A stretch of 64,000 nt of DNA from Ascidiimonas sp046199005 (GTDB lineage: Bacteria; Bacteroidota; Bacteroidia; Flavobacteriales; Flavobacteriaceae), in the NCBI GenBank assembly GCA_046199005.1, contig CP176050.1:3844001-3908000 (forward strand). Reading direction: 5' to 3'. Within the stretch, counting starts at the first letter, position 1; each line of letters begins with the position of its first letter. Made by a program: the position numbers and the translations under genes. Positions 27,370 through 36,334 of this stretch are shown here, piece by piece. Under the pieces are notes generated by a model, which was not told the DNA's origin, did no database searches, and saw only the letters and a program-made list of their open reading frames with translations.

Positions 27370-27396
27370 AAAGCGGCTCTACTTGAGCCGCTTTTT
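27370..27396. terminator. Terminator behind the precursor peptides
   Basis: AAGCGGCTC (27371-27379) pairs perfectly with GAGCCGCTT (27385-27393), loop TACTT, followed by T-rich sequence. It lies between the precursors and the convergent response-regulator gene and can serve both. Confidence 0.88.
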
Positions 27397-27432
27397 AGAT
27401 TATAAAAGATGTGCTAAGCGTCAAAATCAACA

Positions 27433-28125
27433 TTAATCTGCTTTCAGAATAAACCCTTTGTTGTGAACATTTTCAATACTAATACTAGGGTCTTTAGATA
27501 AATATTTTCTAAGATGCGAAATGAAAACATTTAAACTTTTACGATTGAAGTAATCATTTTCCCCCCATATTTCAGTGAGGATTTCTTTATGCGAGCATAC
27601 ATTATTTTTATGAATGATCAAATATCTAAGTAGTTCGTTCTCGCGATTGGTCAATTGACGTTTCTCATTCTTATACAGTAACTCCAGATTCTGATAATTC
27701 AACGTATACTCCCCTATACCATAGAAACTATGGTGAATTTTTTTATCATCCGTTTCCACCAATCTGGATAGTAGTGTTCTTATTCGTACAACCAACTCTT
27801 CCTCGTCTATTGGCTTTTTTAAATAATCTACCGCTCCCAATGAAAAGCCTTTTAAAACATCTACTTTCATAGCACGTGCAGTTAAAAATATAAAAGGCAG
27901 TTCTGGATGACTTTTATTGAGTTCTCCCGCCAATTCAAATCCATCCATATCAGGCATCATTACATCTAAAACTGCTAAATGAAAACTTCGCTTTTCAACC
28001 TGTTGTAATGCTTCCTTTCCTGTTTTCGCCCAACTAACATCCAACTCTTTCATTCCCAAATATTCGGTCAATACGTACCCCAAAGCAGGATCATCTTCTA
28101 CCAGCAATATGTTGTATTTCTCCAT
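27433..28125 (-). CDS. OmpR-family response regulator
   Basis: A 230-aa two-component regulator. The receiver domain (about 1-120) has the acidic pair E10-D12, phospho-acceptor D54 (LDVMMPD), T82-type switch (FLTAR) and K in LKKP. The C-terminal winged helix (about 135-230) includes LTNRENELLRYLI and RKSLNVFISHLRKYLS. The start codon directly abuts the kinase stop (28126), so the two genes are co-translated. It points towards the peptide precursors and may control them or the glycosyltransferase-like gene; this is inferred only from position. Confidence 0.93.
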   Translation of the reverse strand: MEKYNILLVEDDPALGYVLTEYLGMKELDVSWAKTGKEALQQVEKRSFHLAVLDVMMPDMDGFELAGELNKSHPELPFIFLTARAMKVDVLKGFSLGAVDYLKKPIDEEELVVRIRTLLSRLVETDDKKIHHSFYGIGEYTLNYQNLELLYKNEKRQLTNRENELLRYLIIHKNNVCSHKEILTEIWGENDYFNRKSLNVFISHLRKYLSKDPSISIENVHNKGFILKAD

Positions 28126-29400
28126 TTACTTTAAAAGTTTTAATTCTACAGTAATTTTTGTTCCCACATCTTTTTCACTTTCAATATGAATAAAACCATG
28201 ATGGCCTCTTACTACTCGCTTCACATAACTTAACCCCAATCCATACCCTTTAACATCATGTTTATCACCATTAGAGATCCTATAGTATTTCTTAAATATG
28301 AGATCAAGATGTTTCTTTTCGATACCTATTCCGTGGTCTTCAATTACTATAAACAATTTATCATCCTTGCGAAATGCTTTTAAATTAATACGTGCCTTTT
28401 TTTTAGAGTACTTTTTTGAATTGTCTAGTAAATTGGTGATCGCATTAGATAAATGAAATGCATCACCTTTAAGCATGTAATTGTTACCCTCTATTTGATA
28501 TTCAAAATCAACCTCTTCGATGACTGTTAATAACTTGAAACTTTCGCAAACTTGCTTCAGAACCTCTGCAAAATCAAAAGTATTCAATGTAAACACCTTA
28601 CCTTTTCGTTCTAAATTAGAAAGTTCCAACACCTTATCAGTGTGGTTTTTTAACTTATCTGTCTGTTCCTGAATAATAGAAAGTATTGGTTTTTTATTCT
28701 CACTCACTTCTTCTTCCAGAATTTTGGCAGCTACACCAATTGCAAATACGGGTGTTTTCAATTCGTGAGTAAGATTATTAATGAATTCATTCGTGGTCGT
28801 AATTACGCTACGTTGCCAGTAAAAAGATCGCAATACCCAAATTACGACTGCAACAATAGCAAGCATAAATAGAAGTCCGGGAATTGTTAATCCATTTAAC
28901 TGAAAGAGAAAGTACTTATTTAGATTTTCGAAATTCAATTCTAAAATAGTTCTCTTTCCTAGTTTTTTAGGTAGATAGCCTGAAAGTTCCAGTGGATATT
29001 TTATAATTTCTGCATCCGCCTCAAAACTTGCTTTTTCAGAACGTAAAAAAATTATTGAGTCTTTTGTATACAGTTTGAATGTAAAGCCAGCATTAATGCC
29101 TTGTTGTGTAAGCTTTTCTGCGATAAAATCTTCCAAAAAATACCGGGATGCATCTTGTAGGCTATCAATGCCCAGATTAAAATAAGACGAATCCCGACTT
29201 ATTGCTTTTTCCAATAATACTGTTAATTGATTTTTATCCTCAAGCCCCTCCTTAATAAAGCCTCCTGCATTCCCTACTTTTTGACTAAACTGAACCTTTG
29301 CTAAGTTAAGCCCTATTCGCAAATACTGATACTGGATGACAGCAAGCCCGATTACAGAGACCAAAAACACACCAATATAAAGCTTTCTTTTATTCATCAT
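28126..29400 (-). CDS. Sensor histidine kinase
   Basis: A 424-aa membrane kinase. TM1 (about 7-25) and TM2 (about 172-192) enclose a 145-residue periplasmic sensor region with no family I recognise. HisKA has H212 in NNLTHELKTP, and HATPase has the N-box NAITNLLDNSKKYSK, DHGIGI and GYGLGLSYVKR. Two adjacent ATG codons make the first residue uncertain by one. It pairs with the response regulator immediately downstream. Its 5' region (29401-29590) is shared divergently with the FG-GAP operon. Confidence 0.93.
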   Translation of the reverse strand: MMNKRKLYIGVFLVSVIGLAVIQYQYLRIGLNLAKVQFSQKVGNAGGFIKEGLEDKNQLTVLLEKAISRDSSYFNLGIDSLQDASRYFLEDFIAEKLTQQGINAGFTFKLYTKDSIIFLRSEKASFEADAEIIKYPLELSGYLPKKLGKRTILELNFENLNKYFLFQLNGLTIPGLLFMLAIVAVVIWVLRSFYWQRSVITTTNEFINNLTHELKTPVFAIGVAAKILEEEVSENKKPILSIIQEQTDKLKNHTDKVLELSNLERKGKVFTLNTFDFAEVLKQVCESFKLLTVIEEVDFEYQIEGNNYMLKGDAFHLSNAITNLLDNSKKYSKKKARINLKAFRKDDKLFIVIEDHGIGIEKKHLDLIFKKYYRISNGDKHDVKGYGLGLSYVKRVVRGHHGFIHIESEKDVGTKITVELKLLK

Positions 29401-29590
29401 CTTCCAAAAATAAACTCAAAATAATAAGTACGTTTTGTAATTTAGTTTTCTATTAATCTTATTAACTTTTCATTAATCTTTTTACCTTCCCATTACACTT
29501 AATATAAAGGGTTAAAGCTTATTTTCGTTGGAGTAAATTAGTGAAATTATAATTTAAATAGTATTCAGCAGAAACTTAAGTCGAAATTAA

Positions 29591-29626
29591 TTGCAAAATG
29601 TACGTCCAATACATTTTGCAATTTTT
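29591..29626. promoter_or_regulatory. Terminator-like hairpin in the leader of the FG-GAP operon
   Basis: TTGCAAAATGTA (29591-29602) and its exact complement (29610-29621) form a 12-bp stem with a 7-nt loop, followed directly by TTTTTGTTT. It ends 12 bp before the preferred ATG at 29634 and covers the alternative ATG at 29598. It looks like an attenuator or a readthrough stop before the operon. Confidence 0.6.
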
Positions 29627-29633
29627 GTTTATT

Positions 29634-32600
29634 ATGTACAGTATTACAGAAAATATAAATAGTTCTTCAGCGAAATTGGCTACTGCTTTTCTATGTTGTC
29701 TATTATTTTTGACCAGTTGCGAAAAAAAAGATCGCCTCTTTGTGCTTAATGATGCAACAGGAATTCAGTTTGCTAATACTTTAACTGATACTCCTGAATT
29801 ACATATACTTTCATACTTATATTTTTACAACGGTGCCGGTGTGGCTGTAGCCGATTTTAATAATGATGGGTTAGAAGATATCTATTTCACTTCTAATCAG
29901 GAAAATGATGCACTCTATCTCAATATGGGAAATCTCAAATTTGAAGAGATCACTTCTACATCTGGCATTTCGAATAAAGATGGATGGACAACCGGTGTAA
30001 CTCACGTAGATATCAACAGCGACGGATTGCTGGATATATACATTTGTAAAGTTTCAAATTATAAACACCTGCGAGGTCACAACCTTCTTTATGTGAATCA
30101 GGGAATGAATGAAAAAGGGATTCCTTTATTTAAAGAAGAGGCTGCGAAATACGGACTAGATTTTTCCGGTTTTTCGACACAGGCCGCTTTTTTTGATTAC
30201 GACTTAGATGGTGATCTCGATATGTACTTGCTCAATCATTCTGTACATCCTAACCGAACCTACGGAAAAGGTGTTAAACGAAAAGAAATTGACTGGCGTT
30301 CTGGTGATAAACTCTTAAAAAATGAACAGGGCTCTTATGAAGATGTCTCTGAAGAAGCTGGAATTTTTCAAGGAGAAATAGGTTACGGCCTTGGTTTAAG
30401 TGTAGGTGATCTTAACAATGATGGCTTCCCCGATATCTACGTTGGAAATGATTTTTTTGAAAATGATTATGTCTATATAAATAATCAGGATGGTACTTTT
30501 CGGGAACTTATTTCTTCTAATGCCACTGCCTTAGGTCATACCACTCATTATTCAATGGGAAATCTGATTACCGATGTAAATAATGATGGCCTGCAGGATA
30601 TCATTTCGCTCGATATGCTTCCGGAAGATCTTAAAACCTATAAAACCTCGGGTCTTGAGTATCCTTTTCAAACCTATAGCAATTACTTAAAAAACGGATA
30701 TGCACCTCAATACATGCAAAATACGCTTCACATCAATCTAGGCAACGAAAATTTTGCAGAGACAGCATTCGCAAGCGGGATTGCCGCTACCGAATGGTCG
30801 TGGAGTCCGGTTTCAGGTGACTTTGATAATGACGGATGGAAAGATCTGTACATTTCAAATGGTATAAAAGGAGCTAGTAACGATATGGATTATGTAAATT
30901 TCATTGCAAATGAAAATATCCAGAAACGTATCGAGAAAGGGCTTACTGCAGAAGACATGACCATGATCAATGAACTTCCTGAAAAAAGATCTTCGAATTA
31001 CTTATTTAAAAACCTACAGGATGGTACTTTTGAAAACGTTACAGAAGTGTGGTTTGAAAAAAAACCTTCTTTTAGCAATGGAAGTATCACGGCAGATTTG
31101 GATAATGATGGCGACCTAGATATGATAGTCAGCAATGTAAACGAAGCTGCTTTTATTCTTGAAAACACGTCAATTAAAAAGGATGCATCGAATAATTATC
31201 TAAAGGTTGCGCTTAAGGGAAACTCTAAAAATCCTTTTGGAATAGGAGCTAAAGTGAATGTATTTGTAGATGGCATCAATCAATATCAAGAAAATTATGC
31301 TACTAAAGGATACCTTTCTGCGGGACCAATGATGCTTCATTTCGGTATCGGAAATAATACAAAAGTAGACTCCATTACGGTCGTCTGGCCAGATCGAACC
31401 AAGGAAACCATCCTTCAGGTACAAGCGAATCAAACACTGGTGTTACATCATAAAAACAGTAAACAGGTTATTACTGCGCACCAACCGGAAGCAAATCTGG
31501 GTTACCTCCTCAACGCAAAAGACTCTCTACAGTTTGATCATCATGAATATGCGACGCTTGAGTTTAATCGTGATCCATTAATACCTTTTGCGTATACCAA
31601 TCAGGGACCTGACATTGCGGTAGCCGATATTAATAAGGACGGTAGAGATGATCTCTTTATCTGTGGCGGTAAAAAACAAGCTTCTTCCCTTTTTATACAG
31701 ACCCAAGAAGGCAAATTCAATGCCATACAGGAAAATGTATTTATTCCAGATGCCATTAGCGAAGACACAGGAGCAGTGTTTTTTGATGCAGACAATGACA
31801 GCGATCTTGATTTAATCGTAGTTAGTGGAGGAAATGAGTTTAAATCGGGCAATGCACTGCGTCCACGCCTATACCGCAACGTAAATGGTGAATTCTACAA
31901 AGACAGTATTCAATTTGAAGGCTATTTTATGAATGCTTCAGGGGTTACGGCACCTGATCTTGATAATGATGGTCTTCTTGATGTTTGCATAAGTGTGAAT
32001 CAGTTACCCACACAATACGGAAAAACACCTAAACAATATTTTTTCCGGAACAAAGGGAATGGAGAGTTTGAAGAAATTGTAAACCGGTCCTCTCTTTCAG
32101 AAACAATCGGCAACGTTCAGGATGTAAGCTGGGCAGATCTGAATACAGATAACATACCGGATGCTATTCTTGCTGGTCACTGGATGCCTTTATCGATCTT
32201 AGTAAGCAAAAACGGAACATTTGAACTTCTAGAAAATACAGGGCTGTCAGAAACTCACGGCTGGTGGAACGTGGTAAAGACTGCCGATTTTGATCTTGAC
32301 GGAGATCAGGACATTATCGCAGGAAACTGGGGACTTAATACCAGACTCACGGCCACACCGGAAGCTCCCATTAAGCTCTATAGAAATGATTTTGACGGCA
32401 ATGGCAATATAGAACCTATTCTCACCTATCATTATAAAGGCGAAGAGACCATTTTTGCCACAAAAGATGAATTAGTGAAGCAGCTTCCACCATTGAATAA
32501 AAAGTTTCTTTCCTACAATAGTTTTGCAGAGGCTTCTCTAACCGACTTCTTCTCTCAGGAAAAAATAACTAAAGCCTACAAAAAGGAAGTAAAAGAACTG

Positions 32601-32960
32601 GCTTCCTGTTATTTTGAAAATTTAGGGAACGGAACTTTTAAAAAACATCTGTTACCTTTGCAGGCGCAATTATCCAGCGTTCACGACATACTGATTTATG
32701 ATTTTAACAAAGATGGTTATCCAGATGCCTTTCTGGGCGGAAATGAATATGAAGTTAGTACACAGCTTAGCAGACTTGATGCTTCTCATGGTCAACTATT
32801 ATTAAATGACACCAAGGGTGGATTCAAAGCAGTACCGCCCGCTGGTTTTCAACTGTCAGGTCCGGTAAGAAGCCTTAAAGTGATCAATATTAACAACAAG
32901 CCCTGTATCATTGCAGGAATTAACAATGGAAAACCTGTAATACTGGAAATACAAAAATGA
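29634..32960 (+). CDS. FG-GAP/ASPIC-UnbV repeat lipoprotein 1
   Basis: A 1108-aa surface lipoprotein from the ATG at 29634. The 29598 start is disfavoured because it lies inside a hairpin. The lipobox is FLTSC, followed by EKKDRLF. FG-GAP/VCBS beta-propeller repeats with calcium-type loops (DFNNDGLEDIY; DINSDGLLDIY; DYDLDGDLDMY) fill residues about 45-510. The ASPIC/UnbV domain follows (about 520-600; NPFGIGAKV; GIGNNTKVDSITVVWPD), then a second propeller (about 640-1090). It belongs to the CRTAC1-like family. A role in surface binding or polymer use is likely, but no substrate can be named. It overlaps the next paralogue by 4 bp. Confidence 0.88.
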   Translation: MYSITENINSSSAKLATAFLCCLLFLTSCEKKDRLFVLNDATGIQFANTLTDTPELHILSYLYFYNGAGVAVADFNNDGLEDIYFTSNQENDALYLNMGNLKFEEITSTSGISNKDGWTTGVTHVDINSDGLLDIYICKVSNYKHLRGHNLLYVNQGMNEKGIPLFKEEAAKYGLDFSGFSTQAAFFDYDLDGDLDMYLLNHSVHPNRTYGKGVKRKEIDWRSGDKLLKNEQGSYEDVSEEAGIFQGEIGYGLGLSVGDLNNDGFPDIYVGNDFFENDYVYINNQDGTFRELISSNATALGHTTHYSMGNLITDVNNDGLQDIISLDMLPEDLKTYKTSGLEYPFQTYSNYLKNGYAPQYMQNTLHINLGNENFAETAFASGIAATEWSWSPVSGDFDNDGWKDLYISNGIKGASNDMDYVNFIANENIQKRIEKGLTAEDMTMINELPEKRSSNYLFKNLQDGTFENVTEVWFEKKPSFSNGSITADLDNDGDLDMIVSNVNEAAFILENTSIKKDASNNYLKVALKGNSKNPFGIGAKVNVFVDGINQYQENYATKGYLSAGPMMLHFGIGNNTKVDSITVVWPDRTKETILQVQANQTLVLHHKNSKQVITAHQPEANLGYLLNAKDSLQFDHHEYATLEFNRDPLIPFAYTNQGPDIAVADINKDGRDDLFICGGKKQASSLFIQTQEGKFNAIQENVFIPDAISEDTGAVFFDADNDSDLDLIVVSGGNEFKSGNALRPRLYRNVNGEFYKDSIQFEGYFMNASGVTAPDLDNDGLLDVCISVNQLPTQYGKTPKQYFFRNKGNGEFEEIVNRSSLSETIGNVQDVSWADLNTDNIPDAILAGHWMPLSILVSKNGTFELLENTGLSETHGWWNVVKTADFDLDGDQDIIAGNWGLNTRLTATPEAPIKLYRNDFDGNGNIEPILTYHYKGEETIFATKDELVKQLPPLNKKFLSYNSFAEASLTDFFSQEKITKAYKKEVKELASCYFENLGNGTFKKHLLPLQAQLSSVHDILIYDFNKDGYPDAFLGGNEYEVSTQLSRLDASHGQLLLNDTKGGFKAVPPAGFQLSGPVRSLKVININNKPCIIAGINNGKPVILEIQK

Positions 32961-35900
32961 GCAAACACATGTTATACAAATCGATACAGAAACTTGCGGT
33001 CTTAGTAAGCCTTTGTTCTGTGTGCGTATCCTGTAATTCGGAGAAAAAGACCAAAGAAAAGAATGTAGATACCACACCTGAAAAACTTTTTTCCCTGCTT
33101 CCGAGCGATCAAACAGGTATAGATTTCCAAAATGATATCGCTAATAGTAAGGATTTTAATATTTTCAAATATAGAAACTTTTATAACGGAGGTGGTGTTG
33201 CAATAGGAGATATAAATAATGACGGATTGGCCGATTTATACCTTACCGCCAATATGGGTGACAACAAGCTCTACCTTAACAAAGGAAATTTCTCATTTGA
33301 AGATATTACCGATAAGGCAGGTGTTGCAGGAAATAAACCCTGGTCAACAGGGGTGACTATGGTAGATATTAATCAGGACGGACTTCTGGATATTTACGTT
33401 TGTAATGCTGGAAACATGGAGGGTGACAACCATAACAATCAATTATTTGTTAATCAGGGAGACCTCACCTTTGTGGAAAAAGCAACGGAATACAACCTTG
33501 CAGAAAGCGGATTTACCACACACGCCAGCTTTTTTGACTATGATAAAGACGGAGATCTCGATGTCTACATTCTCAATAATAGCAACATTCCTGTAAGTAG
33601 CCTTGGCTATGCAGAACAACGCGAAGTGCGCGCACAAGACTGGGAAAATGTACCAGAGATATTCAGGGGTGTTGGAGATATGCTATTGAGAAATGATAAC
33701 GGAAAATTTGTGGACGTTAGCGAAGAAGCAGGAATCTATGGAAGTCTTATTGGTTTTGGTCTGGGTGTAATGATCACTGATTTTAATAATGACCTATACC
33801 CCGATATTTATGTTTCGAATGATTTTTATGAGCGCGACTATCTCTACCTGAATAATCAGGATGGAACATTTACCGAAGACATCAAAAACTGGACATCACA
33901 TCTCTGCCTTTCTGCCATGGGAGTTGATGTGGCTGATATTAACAATGACGGACTCAATGATATTTTTATCACAGACATGCTTCCGGAAGGTGATGAACGT
34001 GTTAAGTCTGTCATGGAATTTGAAGGATACGACGTCTTTAAATTAAAACAAAGCAAAGACTTTTATCAGCAGTACATTCAGAATACGCTTCAACTGAATA
34101 ATGGAAATAATTCATTTTCAGAAATTGCACATTTTAGTGGTGTGTCTAAAACTGATTGGAGTTGGGCAGGTCTCATTTTTGATATGGATAATGATGGCTT
34201 TAAGGATATTTATGTCACCAATGGCGTCAATCACGATCTCACCGATATTGATTTTGTAAACTTTTTCGCAGATGAGATCATTCAGAAAATGGCCCTTACC
34301 GGAAAGAAAGAAGCTATTGATAGTATTATCGCCAAAATGCCACGAGTTCCTATTCCTAATTATGCATTCAAAAATAATCAGGATCTCACTTTTGATAATG
34401 CCACTGAAAGATGGGGGCTTGCCACACCAGGAATGTCTAATGGCGTAGCTTACGGAGATCTTGATAACGATGGAGATCTGGATGTGATCGTCAACAATGT
34501 GAACATGCCCGCCTTTGTGTATCGAAACAATACCGATAAACAAACGAAAAACAATTATATAAAACTAAAGTTTGAAGGAAAGGCGCCTAACCGTTTTGCC
34601 GTTGGCAGTAAAGTACAATTGTATTTCGATGATCAAAAGGTTTTTCAGGAACTCGTTCCCTCAAGAGGATTTCAATCATCTATGGAGTTTGGAATGACCA
34701 TAGGATTAGGTGAGACAAACCAGATCGATTCACTGCGCGTGATTTGGCCAGATGATCGGACGCAAGTATTTACATCTCTTGACGCAAATCAGGAATTGAT
34801 CTTGAAGCAGACGGAAGCCGTTGCGTTTTATAAAGTTCCGAAAAAGATAAAACAACCAACACTTCTTGAAGAAGTAAATAATAACACACTCACAGCACAT
34901 AAAGAAAACACCTATATAGATTTTAACTATGAAGGCTTGATCTACAAAATGTTATCACAAGAAGGACCTACCATTTCTATCGGCGATGTGAACAAAGATG
35001 GTAACGAAGATATCTTTATTGGAGGTGCTAATAAACAGCCAGCAGTTTTATACTTAAATGAGGGAAATGGAAAAGTAACTGCATCCAGCCAAGCTGCTTT
35101 TGTAAGGGATGCTGACTTTGAAGACACGGCATCTTCGTTTTTTGATGCAGATAATGACGGTGATTTGGATTTGATGGTTGGCAATGGAGGCAACCAGGCT
35201 GGAGAAGATAAAAAATACCGGGTTCGCTTGTATTTAAACGATGGTAGAGGCAATTTCACACCTTCAGATCAAAACCTGCCTTCAGCATTCAAAAATATCG
35301 CTGTAATTGCACCTCACGATTTCAATAATGATGGAGACATCGATGTTTTTGTAGGTTCTAGAAGCGTAGTAGGCACGTACGGAGTAAATCCGAATCATTT
35401 ATTTTTGGAAAATAATGGAGACGGTACGTTTACCAACGCTACCGATCGCTACGCATACGACTTGAAAGATGCAGGTATGATCACCGATGCGATCTGGATA
35501 GATGTAGACGGCGATCAGAAAAAAGATCTGGTTACTGTATCAGAATGGGGCAATCCAAACATTTATAAAAATTCCGGTAGACGTCTTGCTAAACTCACTA
35601 CGTCTTTAGACAGCCTGTCTGGTTGGTGGAATACCATTACAGCAGCAGATCTGGATAAAGACGGAGACAATGATTTTGTGCTGGGGAATCAGGGAAGTAA
35701 CCTTCCCTACAAAACAAATTATGAGCATCCGGCAAAAATGTGGATCAACGATTTCGATAACAACGGAACCATCGAACAGATAATTACCCGCTACAGAGAG
35801 GGTGGGGACTATCCTATTCACATGAAAAAAGAACTCACAGGGCAATTGGTTTCTTTAAAGAAAGAAAATTTAAAGGCATCCGATTACGCTGCAAGAACAG

Positions 35901-36334
35901 TAGCAGAACTCTTTCCAAAAGAAGTTATTGAAAATTCAATTGTAAAAACGGCCAGAATATCAGAAAGTATTATCGCTATTAACGAAGGTGGAGGTAAATT
36001 CACCATCAAAAAATTACCTGCACGAACACAGCTTTCCTGCGTTTGCGGTATCGCATGTACCGATGTAAACAACGATGGGAACTTAGATATAGTTATGGGT
36101 GGAAATAATTTTGAATTTAAACCTCAGTTCTCACGTCTGGATGCGAATTACGGTAGTGTACTTTTGGGAGATGGAAAAATGGGCTTTGAGTGGCAGGATT
36201 ATGACAAGAGTGGGTTCTTTATTCGGGAGGAAATCAAGCACCTAAAGACTTTTAAAGACAAAAATGGCAAACAATATCTTATTGCAGCGATCAACAATGA
36301 TAAACCAAAGATTTTTAAGCTTCATGAAGAATAA
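32957..36334 (+). CDS. FG-GAP/ASPIC-UnbV repeat lipoprotein 2
   Basis: A 1125-aa paralogue of its two neighbours. Its ATG overlaps the previous stop (ATGA), indicating coupled translation. The lipobox VCVSC (cysteine at about residue 26) is followed by NSEKKTKEKN. The layout is the same: N-terminal propeller with DINNDGLADLY, DINQDGLLDIY and DYDKDGDLDVY; ASPIC/UnbV domain near residue 540-610 (NRFAVGSKV; LRVIWPDD); and a C-terminal propeller (DADNDGDLDLMVGNGG). This protein is the best match to paralogue 3 in the LSYGVNP-type loop order by eye. Predicted at the outer-membrane surface. Confidence 0.88.
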   Translation: MSKHMLYKSIQKLAVLVSLCSVCVSCNSEKKTKEKNVDTTPEKLFSLLPSDQTGIDFQNDIANSKDFNIFKYRNFYNGGGVAIGDINNDGLADLYLTANMGDNKLYLNKGNFSFEDITDKAGVAGNKPWSTGVTMVDINQDGLLDIYVCNAGNMEGDNHNNQLFVNQGDLTFVEKATEYNLAESGFTTHASFFDYDKDGDLDVYILNNSNIPVSSLGYAEQREVRAQDWENVPEIFRGVGDMLLRNDNGKFVDVSEEAGIYGSLIGFGLGVMITDFNNDLYPDIYVSNDFYERDYLYLNNQDGTFTEDIKNWTSHLCLSAMGVDVADINNDGLNDIFITDMLPEGDERVKSVMEFEGYDVFKLKQSKDFYQQYIQNTLQLNNGNNSFSEIAHFSGVSKTDWSWAGLIFDMDNDGFKDIYVTNGVNHDLTDIDFVNFFADEIIQKMALTGKKEAIDSIIAKMPRVPIPNYAFKNNQDLTFDNATERWGLATPGMSNGVAYGDLDNDGDLDVIVNNVNMPAFVYRNNTDKQTKNNYIKLKFEGKAPNRFAVGSKVQLYFDDQKVFQELVPSRGFQSSMEFGMTIGLGETNQIDSLRVIWPDDRTQVFTSLDANQELILKQTEAVAFYKVPKKIKQPTLLEEVNNNTLTAHKENTYIDFNYEGLIYKMLSQEGPTISIGDVNKDGNEDIFIGGANKQPAVLYLNEGNGKVTASSQAAFVRDADFEDTASSFFDADNDGDLDLMVGNGGNQAGEDKKYRVRLYLNDGRGNFTPSDQNLPSAFKNIAVIAPHDFNNDGDIDVFVGSRSVVGTYGVNPNHLFLENNGDGTFTNATDRYAYDLKDAGMITDAIWIDVDGDQKKDLVTVSEWGNPNIYKNSGRRLAKLTTSLDSLSGWWNTITAADLDKDGDNDFVLGNQGSNLPYKTNYEHPAKMWINDFDNNGTIEQIITRYREGGDYPIHMKKELTGQLVSLKKENLKASDYAARTVAELFPKEVIENSIVKTARISESIIAINEGGGKFTIKKLPARTQLSCVCGIACTDVNNDGNLDIVMGGNNFEFKPQFSRLDANYGSVLLGDGKMGFEWQDYDKSGFFIREEIKHLKTFKDKNGKQYLIAAINNDKPKIFKLHEE

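Noticed and set aside
29598..29633. Upstream start for the first FG-GAP lipoprotein
   Set aside because: The ATG lies inside a perfect hairpin, and the shorter start at 29634 still leaves a full lipoprotein signal.
34118..34543. 141-codon open frame on the minus strand
   Set aside because: It lies wholly inside FG-GAP lipoprotein 2 and arises from the repeated Asp/Asn codons; the translation has no family-like features.
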